Shown one piece after another: positions 12,101-22,515 of a stretch of DNA of 64,000 bases. Within the stretch, counting starts at the first letter, position 1. Every line of letters begins with the position of its first letter. Both the position numbers and the translations under genes were made by a program. The DNA lies in the NCBI GenBank assembly GCA_026419785.1, contig JAODTK010005611.1:407001-471000 (forward strand), read 5' to 3'. Source of the stretch: Sclerodactyla briareus. Lineage: Eukaryota; Echinodermata; Holothuroidea; Dendrochirotida; Sclerodactylidae. Under the pieces are notes generated by a model. That model made no database searches. It was not told the origin of the DNA and worked only from the letters and a program-made list of their open reading frames with translations.

Positions 12101-15100
12101 CTAACATGGAATTGAACATATTCCACCAGTACATCAAGATGCTATGTCGCTCCCGATTGAACTTCCAGAGGCGTCGAACTCGATTCAAATAAAATCAGAG
12201 TCATAATTTCTACCCAAGGCTACGATTCCAACCAATGGTGGGGATCATTCGGCCTATGTGACCCTCAGCCGCTTTTATTAGCCATTCCCTTACTTATTGA
12301 CATGCATGTATAACCCCTACTGAGTCGGTATAGTGACGTGACGTGTAACACGTCACGTAGACGTGTCGCAATACTTCTCTGCGGCTATTTAATTACGATT
12401 ATAATTCTATCGATGATATGAGTTTGATTTAGTTTAGAGTTTAGACGGTTCGACAGACGAGAGATGCAGAGTTTAACGAAGTCTTCAGAGACAGGGTTGA
12501 CAAATATTTAACAATCTCATAACCTGACAGCATGTTGGAGGCGCTTCGATTGAAACGGGCCAGGAGACAAGCGCTTCAACTCCATTAAAGCCAAATCGAT
12601 ATCCGAAGTGACTTTGCAAGATGAAGTATGACATAGTATTGAAGGGGGTGGAATATGAACCATTATCCAAAACCCCGTTCATACGACACCCTTCTTCCTA
12701 GAGAATCAATTAGTTTCGAGCAAGGTTCCTCTTGGTGAGTTCATATGCCGTGCCATTCATTCCGAGGCAGTAACATATGTCTAGTGTTTGAGCATGCAGG
12801 CCCCTGAAGTTTTTCAAGACATAAAAACAATACAATATAATATACAGAGGGAATTTCCAGGGTTGTTTGTGCGAAATATATGTTTTGTGGGATTGTACCA
12901 TACTCGTGGGATCACCAACTCGTTATTTTGTAGTACAATAACGTTACAACGGACTGTCGTAAAGACCGAGTTGGAAGCAAAGACACTCATACGTTGCCCT
13001 TCCGGAGGCGTTCAATTTCTACCGCGGGGCTAAGACAGCGAAATATAGGTAATGTCATATCACATAAATAAGAATATAATGTGAATATTTATAATTCGCA
13101 CTACCAAAGAGTAACAATGCGCTTCACAGAAAGAAGCAAACGAAGTCCAAAAAGAACAATAGAAACAGCAGTCAGGAGTGAAAAACGAATGGAAGCCACA
13201 AAGCTATACGAGTGTGAAAAGGCCCTAACGAAATGAAGCGTTTTAAGCTTGGTTGGAAAGAATCACCACTATCCGCTGACCTTACAGAAATTGGAGGCCA
13301 TTGAATAAACGAGCAGCAGCATGAGAAAAAGATATTTCACCATAGCTGGCAAGATTAACCGGAGTACACGTAGTATAAGCTTTGTAAGGACCGCAAGAAC
13401 AGCCAGTGATATACTTGGTCAATCTGTCACTAATATACTTAGGACAGATATTGACGTGGTCGACTATGCTTCATAATGCGATAGCAACAATTGAATTCGC
13501 TTCTCTCTTTGATAGGGAGCCGTGCAAGCTTGAAGGTCGGGATGATATTGTCGAATTTCCTTGCACGAGTGAGAAACGCGAGCGCAGGACCTTTTGTTCC
13601 GATTTTTGCAGCTTTTAATTTGACTCTCGGGTAACACCGAACAGAAGCTATTTCAATATCCACGCGGAGATGAGATGGACCATGGACCAGAATTCTGTAG
13701 CAGACTTCGTAAGGAATTCCCTAGAACGGCCAATGTTCCTTAAATGATAGTTTGCAGATTGGCAAACAGAAGAAATGTGCTTATTCATATTCAGTTGAGA
13801 ATCAAAGTAAACACCCACGTTCTTCTCACGGTCTCCCAATTTTATCACAATTTTCGGAACAAGATCAAGAACAGGCATATACCTGGAGGGAAAACAAAGT
13901 CGCTGTCGTTTTTTTGCGTCATTAAGCTTTTTAAGTTTTGCAACATATAGGACGTGTTATATTATTGTGCAAAAACAACGACGCATTAACTTCCTAGAAC
14001 AGTATATAATTTACATTAATTTACTAATCGAACCCGAATAGGTCAGCGAAGATGTGACTCGTGACAACTTGGAAATAACGGGATTACGGCATGCTAAACT
14101 GCAACAATGCATTGACGGAACAGCATTTAATGATATTGCAGAATATACTCACTGCGAACCAAACTTTCCCACCACAAAGATTTTTCTCGTTCCAGAAGGG
14201 CTTAAATATCTTGCTACGGTTATTCCTGGTGCGCAATCGCGATGCCAGCGATGATCATCATGGAACCTGCAGGCAATGAGCATGCTTTTAATTCAAATCT
14301 GTAATTATTTGAACACACATTGATCAGAATAGTCGATACTGAGACCACGAAAGAAAACACGGAATAATCCTCATAGCGGAATGTGTGTTGGGTGGGATAT
14401 TTTGCACGAAATCGCATCAATGACTGCCTGATAATACAAATATTCTCGAAGATACCAAGACCTGATGTGAACGCAAAATAGTTTCCGGAATAGAGAATAG
14501 AGAATAGAGTGTTGAGATGTGCTATATTCACCTCCCCTCGGACGCCTGCCCTATGTCAGTCGGAACTCTCCAATACCTTCCTACGCCCCTTGCTTGGACC
14601 GATATTACTGGAGATCAATTTTTCTGGAAGATTTCGCAAAGATGAAATATGACACAATTTTTAAAAGAGAAGGAAAAATCCGAACATATTGGTCTAAACC
14701 CCATATTGAAGTCGAACATCACACAGTGTACAAACGTACGTTTCTCATGTCTTTTTTCAACAACTGATTCCTTAATTCCTCTTTGAAGAATAATCAGGTT
14801 TACTATGTGAGTTTGTAATTTATGGTCTTCATTCCTGTGAAGAAACATGGTCGAGCGCTGGAGCAATTCCGAGTTTTCCAAACATCAAGACAATATGAAC
14901 TCCAGGAATTACTAAGTTGTTCAGCATACGGCGTCATAAATTGTTTTGCGGTATTGTATTTTTTGATATTGTGCAGGACTCATAAAATCCGACCTTGGAA
15001 TTGGAACAGTCATTCGTAACTTCGTAAAGGAAAGCGTATACGACGAGGTTTCGACAATTAATTAAGTGGCCTTCTTAGATGAAACTCTTCATAAATGAAC

Positions 15101-18100
15101 CCACCGGCCGGCCGTTGTCGAAACCCCTTCACCATTCGGTTCACATAATTATCACAATGCGATATAAAGATTACAGTATACTTACGTCCCTCACCGTGGG
15201 CCTTCTCAATCGTGTTTCGTGTAGTCGTAATCTACGTCACCGACTGCACTGAAGAAACCGTCTCGTCGCTGCTCTCCTTGGGGCTTTTATGGTAGGTGAT
15301 GTTACCTGTAAGACAGGTTGGATATGAACATAGGGAAAGCTTCGGCAAACAGCTGTGGGATTGGAATTTCGTAATATTTCTTCTCGAGTTTTAATGATGG
15401 ATAGCCTTCCTGAGATGTTTTCCAAGATGTTAATGCGATCAACAACAGTCTTGACTTATTTTTCTACTAACTACTGTGCGGCGATTTTTGTTTAGGCATC
15501 CGGTTATCTGCCTTTTTGGATGATGTGGCCCCAAATTCTTTCTGAGATCTTGTCCTTCTGATTGAACCCATTTTCCAAAAATTTCTATGAAAAGTATTTC
15601 TCAGAGCGAATACAAGAACATCACTTTACTTACGACAGGACAGTTGTTTTATGCCAATATAATATGATTACTTTCTACTCATTTCAGTGAGCTTGATGGG
15701 CTGGCTTCCGAATGATCGCCGACCACGGAAATTCAGAGGGTGATGAGGTCCAGGCTGCTATCTTTGAAATTTATATATCTTTATATTCCACGACACCCCA
15801 AGTCCGCTTGAGTACGAAATATGTTTATTTAATACGGACATGAGTAGGATTATTCCGATTCCGAACATTTGATTCAGCTAGCATTATCGCTACACCAGTT
15901 TTTTTTTTAAAACTTTGGGCACTTATTCAGCAAAACCCCCAAACGCCCCACGGGGGTGTTGCAAGAAGTGACCGATCAATAATCCCTCCATCCCAATGAT
16001 AATCCAGATGTCTATAAAATTTGCCTATTGAATGTTCAATTTGATTTTGCCCAACTTTTGAGGTTTGCTGATAACTTGCCCAACCTTTTACTATTTGCCC
16101 AACTTTTGAACAGTGTTCGCAAGCGTTGGCTCCATATCCGTTAAAGCAAGGACACGAAATGGGAAAGCCATTTCACCTTTCCGGATACTGACCGAACCGT
16201 CTCCTACTCCGCTCGACAAATCCCCAAAATTTGGGATTTCAGTTGTCAAACCTTGGGAACCTTAGCTTCTTTCCTATTCATTACTTACCAAAAAACGTGA
16301 ATAATCTTCTAAAATGCACGGAAAGCCGCAGCAAGGATGTGCATTGCATTATGTTCGGTAATGCATAACTGAAATCCTGCTAAATATATACCAGTTATAA
16401 CTGAAAATTACATTTTGAGATTTATTCGAAATATGCCAACAGTGGGCCTTGAAATTGATAAAACAGTCGTAAGTCAGTTTATTGTCAAATTTCCGTAGGT
16501 GTTGGCATTCTCCAGAGAATTGAAAAGAAGAAAGTGTTCGATATTCGCAGTCAACGTTGACGTTACGCACTATGCTAATGAGGGGCCTCCATGTTGTGTA
16601 AACTCGCGGGGTACTGTTTATCGATCACATCGGCTTATAAATTAATCGAAATGCTAAACAAACTGAACCAGTTATATGTATTATATCTGACGGTGAAGAG
16701 AGTTGAGAAGAGGCGGACTACGTCAAACGGCTGTTTTTAAACAGGCCTTGCTTCGCCGGGGGCGGGAGTCGGGGGGGGCGGCGGGTCGGGAAAGTGGGGA
16801 GCGAAGCACATGAACACGTGAAAACAGCTGGTACATATTCGAATAATTAATAATAATAATTAACATAATAATAATACTCAAATAATACTAATAATAATAT
16901 ACTAATATATAATATAATAATAATAATAATAATCACGATAACCAATCATCACAACATAATCCAGAATCATAATGATATAATAACATTATAACAATAATAA
17001 TAATCTAGTAATAGACCCAGGAAGCGGATTAAACCGCCTAATCAGCGCCAATTATTGTGGGCATGAGGTGGTTCCTCGACTTCTACCCTGTGTGGGGCAG
17101 TGAAGAATATGATTCATAATCCATAAGTCTGCTGAAAATTTCTTTTCTCTTCAAGGAATCTAATATTACAATCGGCCTATGTACTTTTACATATTCCTAT
17201 GTTATTTTCAATGATTTCAGGATTTGGTCACGCTTACCCTTGTGTCAGCTAGATATTAGACGGCGAGGAGTGATATGCCTGTATTTTTGCCAACGGCTTG
17301 TTACTCAACGTTTCCGTCATGTTGTTGCTTTCACCCACGTAGCCATTGCTTATCAAGGGGGGTGGGCGTGTCCTAGTGAATTTTGAGTTTGGATTTATTT
17401 TGATTTGATTTATTGCTACGGGTTCAGGAGCCAATTTGGCTCATCGTGGACCCTAACCTATTTTTGATCGTGGAGAGCAACCAGCGACAACGTCGCCTTC
17501 TCTTCTCGACTAGTGCGCAGATTATATCGAGGCAGAGTGACACCAATCCCTCTCCCCGGACCGCAATTTACGTCCCCATCTCCGGGAAGACGGTCAGTGA
17601 AGAATCCAGGACCTGACCCACTTTCTCAGAACCTGGAAGGAGCGGAAGATGTTTCGCGGCGACTGCTCACAGCCGACCGACCAGACCTATGGCAAGTGCC
17701 CCCGAAACAAACCCCCCGCAATTACCAAGCCCCTGCTCAAACGTCAGACCAGGAACCTAATACCAGGAACAACACCCATCGAGACTGCAAATACAGCCAC
17801 TTTCTGGAAAACCCCGTTGCTGTGTCACCTGGAATCGCACCCGGACCTGTTGCATGCAAAGCGACACTGATACCGCTCTACTATTCATCGCAAGCACATA
17901 GAGCAGAAACACGGAAGCCAGTAATCATACTGTTTTTCCGCAGACAGGCTGCATGCATGATCTTTCAATGAACTTCGTAACAGAATGGCCCCGCCTGCAC
18001 CTAGCCAAGCATAGTCTGATCCCTTCGCGTACAACAGACACCACAGCCATTCATTTCTAACCCCATTACTGGGAACACCATATCGATCGATATCCCTCAA

Positions 18101-20894
18101 CCAACAATTCATTGAAAAGGATTGCCCCCAAGATATTTGCCCATAATTCCTCCCATACCCGCAGTTTCGCACGGCAATAGGCAGACACAACGGAAGCCAG
18201 TAATCAGACTGTTTTCCCCCCGGCAGACATTCTGCATGCCTGTGCATTTCCTTGTAACCTAATTAGAAGTTGAGAATTAAACACTACAATGAGTTCTCTT
18301 CTTGACAGCTCACGTAGACATTTTTACTGCTCACTAGGGTCCCATCTGGTTACGGGAGTGATCGTCACGGTAGCCAATATTGACTAATATATGAAAAATG
18401 GGAATCGGTGAGACAGTTCTACTGTCCTCAGATAGTCAGTTGGTCATCGAGCGAATCCCATCTCCAACTTCCATTCCAATTCCTTTTTGCGTTTATTGTT
18501 TTTCCTCCTCAGTTATCACTTTGACGAGATAAAAATGATTTACCAACCCACCACCCCCCCCCCTCTTCCCCCCCCCCCTCTTCCGGTTACGTCACCTCTG
18601 GCAATTCAACAGTTGAAAAAAATGGCGTTCGCAAACTCTCATCACAGCGTCCACCACGCTTGTGGAGGTTTCTCAGAGGTCCTCAGAAGTTGCGCAAAAA
18701 TTGACCACCTCTTGAAAATTCATTCCATGAATGAGCCTGGGCTTAACAGGATATTTGTCTATTGATTGGTCAATTCGGTTTACTACTTATAAAAACCCAC
18801 TGTTGAGATTGCTGAATATTTTCCCGACCTTGTCATATTTGCCACACCACCGGACTTGGTGTGGAAAATATTTCAGGTTTTCAAATTGTCCATGGACTCG
18901 ATGGCCTGTCCTTCCACTACTTCTTTCTTGAATTTCCAATTTACTTACTGCAAATAGAAGGCCATTGTCTCAAGCTTCGTGGCACCAGCGCTGCAGAAGT
19001 CTCGTAAATATTTCTTCTCGCAGAGAGTGATCAATGAGTGGAATAGCCTTCCTAAAAATGTTGTTTGCTCTAAGATTGTTAATGCGTTCAAGAACAGACA
19101 TGATTTATTTTCAGATCAGGGCGTATTATTTAATTCGAGTGTTGGTTCATTTTTTCTTTCCTGGGGTGTTGTGGCTTCGGGGTTGTTTATGAAGATTATG
19201 TCCTTCCTGACCCTTTATTCACTAAACTAAACTATTAAACTAAACTAAACCTTTTTTCCAACAATGTACGTCGGCCACTAACCAATTAAATGGTTGCTGA
19301 TCCAACGGACGGAATACAAACAAAATGTAGAGGAAAATATTCGGGAAACAGCATCTAAATATTCATAACAAGTTAAAAAAAAAGTTATTTTACCCTGAAT
19401 GTTTCCGTCCGCCGGTCGGCGCAATGTCGACAAAGCTGAGCAATTATGACTTGCATACACGGGCTCCGTCCTGTATACGCAATCGAAGTTACATACTCTA
19501 AGCTTTCTTACCGTCATCCAGCTCGTCACCAATCGCCATCATGCTATAGAGGTTTTGTTTTCCAGATATGTGAAGAAGTGTCTCGGCCCGCATCTTCTAG
19601 GGACTGTTGTCGGATGAACTGGCATTTAACGAAAGCTCCCTCGTTCGAGACAGATACGTCTTTCACACCATCTGCGTGGCAGAATAATAAATAGGGCGCA
19701 TTCGACTGGAAGTCCTTCGACTGCTCACTCCCACTTAGAACTCCAGAACTCTATCCATGCATTCATCTATCTAAATCCATGCATCGATATCTATATACTT
19801 GCATGTTTCATCCATCCATATCCCTAGCACGTTATTTCCACACTCGATGGGAACTGAAGAACTGATAGTCTGATACTGGGGTGTCCAGCAAAACCTTTCT
19901 CTCATTACTAAGCCCCAACCCATACATACATACATACATACATACATACATACATAACATACATACATACATACATACATCATACATACATACATACATA
20001 CATCATACATACATACATACATACATACATACATCATACATACATACATACATACATACATACATACATACATACAACATCTCACCAGTGTTTTTTAAGG
20101 AGTATTTTTATGCCCCGTTGGTTCGTTGTAAGACCGCTTCACCTCAGTTGGGAGTACACTAATAAACATCCGTATCAGGCTGTCGAAGATAATCGAGAAA
20201 TTATAATTGTATTCTGAAAATTCATGAGGAATCGAGATAAGATAGATATCAAGGCTAACTCGTTAAGCATATAAAATTCTTCACACTTTGAAGAAAAAAT
20301 TGTTTAGTTACTGACGAGTGGCTTCCTGTCTGAAGCGATTTGAATTAGGCACAATGGCAGAATACAACATCCAACCTTGGTACACATTAATTGGAAATTC
20401 ACCAATTCTAAACAGGAGGCAATCACAACGATTTGCAGGATCTCATAGGCACCATCCATTCTCTAAATATATTGAAGAAGAACATATATGAAATAGTTTT
20501 ATCTATCATTAATTTGTGACAGTTTTCCCTAATTGTGAGAGAAAATGATTATTTTTCGGGACTATTTAGACCGTCATGTGAAATTTTCAAGATGTTCAGG
20601 CAGCCACTCCAAACTGGTATAATTATAAGTGAAATGACAAATTAACTAAACTATCTCACCCGACCCATCGGGGCCGATGAGATAAAATAACCCTCTTCAA
20701 TTACTTTAAAAAACATGATGGGGCTACAAACAAATTTCAAGCGGAATTACCGATACTACTGCTGATGTGGATAATTTAATATATATGAGCTTACACTAAA
20801 AACCATACATTTTAGTTACTTTAACATCTCATTCCAGCAAGAAACAAAGCCAAATTAGGACATTGGTGTGGGTTTCACTGTCTGTTAGGATGAT

Positions 20895-20974
<80 letters not shown>

Positions 20975-21413
20975 TACTACTTATACCCCTCCCCTCTGTG
21001 ACTACTATGAATCCCAACAAGTCGAAGTTAATTGTATTTCTATTACATAAAATCACTGCGCAAGTTCGAACAACCGATTGCGCAAGGTCGTCCTATTTCA
21101 TGAGATCTTTCTTGAAAACTGCATAATACTTGTCACAAGCTCCTACTTCAAGGTTATACTTCACCCAACAAAACCTACAACCTACAACTCCAGAATATCT
21201 CACCATTCCAGGGCTGCGTGATATTCCGACAGCTGATTTATCCATCCTTGGCTTGCTCCGAAGACAAAGCGAATTCGTCCCCTCGCATCATCGGTCGGCC
21301 ACCAGGACGTGAACATCTTACAAGTTTTATCTCCGGTATACCAGTACTCTAACGGGGACTGCGGAAGCACGCCCTCCTTCACCACACCCTCGTCTCTCCG
21401 AATAAGGGTCCGA
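6082..21413 (-). CDS. FRRS1-like: FRRS1-like DOMON/cytochrome b561 gene, eight exons, both ends missing
   Basis: Members of this family are membrane proteins with an extracellular DOMON domain followed by a cytochrome b561 core that moves electrons across the membrane, reducing ferric iron in the best-known case. Eight exons on the minus strand splice in order: 21413-21204, 20179-20086, 19705-19512, 15305-15195, 14266-14153, 9339-9244, 7725-7633 and 6140-6082. All have AG acceptors and GT donors. Phases agree at the junctions from exon 3 onward and at exon 1/exon 2; exon 2/exon 3 is uncertain. Exons 1-4 give the DOMON part; exons 4-8 give the b561 helices. The four family histidines are in KAHG, MHRLS, FLHTIFG and NWAHEQ. 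Exons 1, 2, 3, 4, 5 and 8 need frame changes, mostly one-base losses; exons 6 and 7 are clean. N-terminal exons and the last helix were not identified. It may be a live gene with assembly indels or a recent pseudogene. Function is inferred from domain pattern only. Confidence 0.85.
7633..7725 (-). CDS. FRRS1-like: FRRS1-like exon 7: b561 helix FLHTIFG...MAIFRP
   Basis: This 93-bp exon has no frame break. It is 31 codons, from GAAKFLHTIFG through VIMAIFRPQP. The acceptor is ctttacattgcag and the donor GTGAAA. FLHTIFG holds the third heme-ligand histidine, and the helix ending in ..FRP is diagnostic of the FRRS1/b561 family. It is phase 0 at both ends. Confidence 0.85.
8160..8780. repeat. Degenerate ATTGGACT/TTGAATT simple-sequence region
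   Basis: Repeated short motifs such as gaattgaattgaattcg, ggattggactggattg and ttgacttgattggac fill this stretch, which is AT-rich. It lies in the intron between FRRS1-like exons 6 and 7. No element ends are visible. Confidence 0.55.
9244..9339 (-). CDS. FRRS1-like: FRRS1-like exon 6: b561 helix with MHRLS
   Basis: This 96-bp exon has no frame break. It is 32 codons, beginning MHRLSMVTTLVLTSAAF and ending KKFLLPDE, with acceptor tcttgtttag and donor GTATGT. The histidine after the junction (WFA/MHR) is the second b561 heme-ligand position, and VTTLVLTSAAFVIIFVA is a membrane helix. It is phase 0 at both ends. Confidence 0.85.
9340..13069. other. Intron between FRRS1-like exons 5 and 6, part without LINE
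   Basis: Unassigned DNA apart from the palindrome at 12336-12358, a T run near 11050 and a short CA run near 11884. A GC-richer stretch at 11300-11650 has overlapping open frames on both strands but no recognised product. Confidence 0.55.
12336..12358. promoter_or_regulatory. Perfect 11-bp palindrome with CRE-like TGACGT cores
   Basis: The arms at 12336-12346 and 12348-12358 are exact inverted copies around one base, with TGACG on one side and CGTCA on the other. TGACGT is the core of ATF/CREB sites, so a regulatory role is possible, but it lies deep in an intron and could be chance or an element remnant. Confidence 0.3.
13070..13880 (-). mobile_element. CR1/L2-like LINE, 3' part of ORF2 and tail
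   Basis: Minus-strand reading gives the late reverse-transcriptase and C-terminal region: NVGVYFDSQLNMNKHISSVC, then RKFDNIIPTFKLARLPIKER, then LTKYITGCS, VNLASYGE and SHAAARLFNGL. These are the ordered landmarks of CR1/L2 ORF2 after the catalytic core. The 3' end near 13075 has gcgaattataaatattcac, resembling the GCGCTATATAA tail of the group. It is 5'-truncated and frame-broken. It sits in the intron between exons 5 and 6 of the FRRS1-like gene, on the same strand. Confidence 0.75.
14153..14266 (-). CDS. FRRS1-like: FRRS1-like exon 5: b561 first helix and loop
   Basis: The acceptor is cattgcctgcag and the donor GTGAGT. It reads SMMIIAGIAIA, GITVARYL and KPFWNEKNLCGGKVWFA in three frames, together a typical b561 first helix followed by the ARY.KP.W loop. 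The exon is 114 bp; the residues implied need 116, so two single bases appear to be missing, one of them in the ttaagccc run. It enters in phase 1 and leaves in phase 0. Confidence 0.8.
15195..15305 (-). CDS. FRRS1-like: FRRS1-like exon 4: linker into the membrane part
   Basis: The acceptor is ctgtcttacag and the donor GTGAGG. It reads NITYHKSPKESSDETVSSVQ, an acidic linker, then a GDVDYDYTKH stretch in a second frame, and closes with KAHG. The histidine of KAHG is the first conserved b561 histidine. An in-frame TAG in the uncorrected frame disappears if two small base losses are assumed. Phase 1 in and phase 1 out agree with both neighbours. Confidence 0.7.
15306..17404. other. Intron between FRRS1-like exons 3 and 4, first part
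   Basis: Holds the TAA/AAT microsatellite and a G-rich patch near 16755-16800. Nothing else recognised. Confidence 0.5.
16841..17010. repeat. TAA/AAT microsatellite, interrupted
   Basis: Runs of (TAA)n and (AAT)n with many interruptions lie in the intron between exons 3 and 4 of the FRRS1-like gene. No gene content. Confidence 0.85.
17405..17770 (+). repeat. NPGP-type interspersed repeat, copy 2 (intronic)
   Basis: It starts near gctacgggttcaggagccaa and matches copy 3 (47185 onward) along most of its length with many small indels. Frame reading gives RSVKNPGPDPLSQNLEGAED and then RRLLTADRPDL. It lies between exons 3 and 4 of the FRRS1-like gene, on the opposite strand. Downstream (17880-18240) two copies of an 80-base block (cggaagccagtaatca...) lie about 285 bases apart. 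Confidence 0.6.
18960..19255 (+). mobile_element. CR1-like LINE, ORF2 C-terminus and TAAAC tail
   Basis: The plus frame gives FFSQRVINEWNSLPKNVVCS and then NAFKNRHDLF, the standard C-terminal block (RV.N.WN.LP..VV) of CR1/L2 LINEs. After the stop there is a short TAAAC repeat tail (taaactaaactattaaactaaac). It is strongly 5'-truncated. It lies in the intron between exons 3 and 4, opposite in strand to the gene. Confidence 0.75.
19512..19705 (-). CDS. FRRS1-like: FRRS1-like exon 3: DOMON end
   Basis: The acceptor is acttccag and the donor GTAAGA. The frame reads CHADGVKDVSVSNEGAFVKC, then QFIR (the family's C.F.R strand). After one frame change it gives SGKQNLYSMMAIGDELDDG. It ends in phase 1 (GATGACG), which joins the first two bases of exon 4 to form a glycine codon. 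This is the most DOMON-like exon of the gene. Confidence 0.75.
19921..20076. repeat. CATA microsatellite next to a splice donor
   Basis: About 38 copies of CATA/ACAT with a few slips. It ends about ten bases from the donor of FRRS1-like exon 2 (20086), so on the gene strand the intron begins GTGAGATGTTG then TATG repeats. Confidence 0.95.
20086..20179 (-). CDS. FRRS1-like: FRRS1-like exon 2: DOMON middle
   Basis: The acceptor is cttcgacag and the donor GTGAGATG. Translation gives PDTDVY, then after a frame change VLPTEVKRSYNEPTGHKNTP. This matches the DOMON stretch in which an acidic D.DVY strand leads to a V..SYN..GH motif. The last codons (a TAA in one frame) need another small correction, so the phase handed to exon 3 is uncertain. 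A CATA/TATG microsatellite begins about 10 bases inside the downstream intron. Confidence 0.65.
20894..20974. repeat. GATA microsatellite
   Basis: About 20 uninterrupted GATA units, in the intron between exons 1 and 2 of the FRRS1-like gene. Open frames across it are products of the repeat. Confidence 0.95.
21204..21413 (-). CDS. FRRS1-like: FRRS1-like exon 1 of those found: DOMON start
   Basis: The acceptor is tgcccag at 21414-21420 and the donor GTGAGA follows ATG at 21204. The frame reads ...SPLEYWYTGDKTCKMFTSWW, then RIRFVFGASQGW, then AVGISRSPGM. The cysteine, the aromatic strand, and the W...AVGIS..PGM turn are typical DOMON features. One base appears to be missing between SQGWIN and AVGIS, since the frame changes there. 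The exon ends in phase 0 after SPGM. The true start of the protein lies upstream. Confidence 0.7.
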
Positions 21414-22177
21414 CTGGGCATGAGCAGAAAGGAATTTAGGTCCTGAACAGTGTATGATGATGAAGGGAGACAATAATTTTAAGGTTAGGTCGGTCTGCTT
21501 TAAGGGGCGTGAATATCGAAAGGCGTACGTTTGAAATCCCAGCCTTATATTAACGCCCCTCAGATATAATTTTTCTATAGCGTACCATCGCATATACCGT
21601 ACCCATGATGCCTAACCTACCTACAAGTGCCAACATACCTATGCGTAAAGCTAGGATCCAAAGATGGGGATGTAGTGTGCGGTATGGCTTTGAAACTCGC
21701 AGAGAACATGTTTTAGGGAAGGGACAAGTATCGAGCAACTCATGAATAAACATGCTTAATTGCTCTATGAGAAAGATATTCCAAGGAACCAACTTGCCGC
21801 GACGCGGCACCAATGCCGCATTGGTACGCGCTGTACGTTTGCCTTCTCAGTGTTCATTCCATTCAATTTGAATGATTCTGTGTCGCGACGGAATTTGGGC
21901 ACGTTTCACGCTTGTACTCGCATGAACCCGCCATTTAGGGTGTCTTGCCGCATACGACATCCGCATCTATAAATCCTTGTCTGAAGCTCATTGCCTATTG
22001 CACAATGACCCGAGCTTGGTTCGCTTCATGCAGCTGTACAGAAAATAGCCACATTCCCCATTGCTATGTCACAGCAACATAATCACACGGGGCTTGGATT
22101 TCTTTCTCTGAGTTATTCTGTTGAATAATCTGCAAACTCAACCTGAAGAAACGGTTGCGATTGGGAAAGCCGACAAA

Positions 22178-22515
22178 AATACAATACAATACAATAAATT
22201 GACTTATATAGCGCCAAAATCTACAAAGTATTCAATGGCGCTGCACAAAGTTACGCAAAAGAAGTGAGTTTTGAGACTGGCCTTGAACTGAGCCAGCGAG
22301 GAAGTCCTCCTGACACACTTCGGCAAGGCTTTCCAAAAGGTAGGACCCACTACAGAGAAAGCCCGATCCCCATATGTTTTCAGCCTAATTCTATGGATCA
22401 AGAGATCTAACCCATCACTAGATCTCAGGGCATAAGGGAGATTCATGGAAGTTGAAATTAGCTGAGCTAAAATGGCATTGGGAGCCCATATCATGGAGAC
22501 ACCTGTATACAAGAA
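22178..22515 (-). mobile_element. L2-like LINE, ORF2 C-terminus with GCGC..TATATAAGTC end
   Basis: The minus frame has IRLKTYGDRAFSVVGPTFWK, then ALPKCVRRTSSLAQFKASL, the end of a CR1/L2-type ORF2. Just past it are ggcgctatataagtcaattt and a (TTGTA)n tail, the typical L2 3' terminus. It is 5'-truncated and appears open over about 100 codons. It is on the same strand as the FRRS1-like gene and upstream of exon 1. Confidence 0.8.

Noticed and set aside
19881-20162. Open frames of YIHT and MYVC repeats
   Set aside because: Products of the CATA microsatellite.
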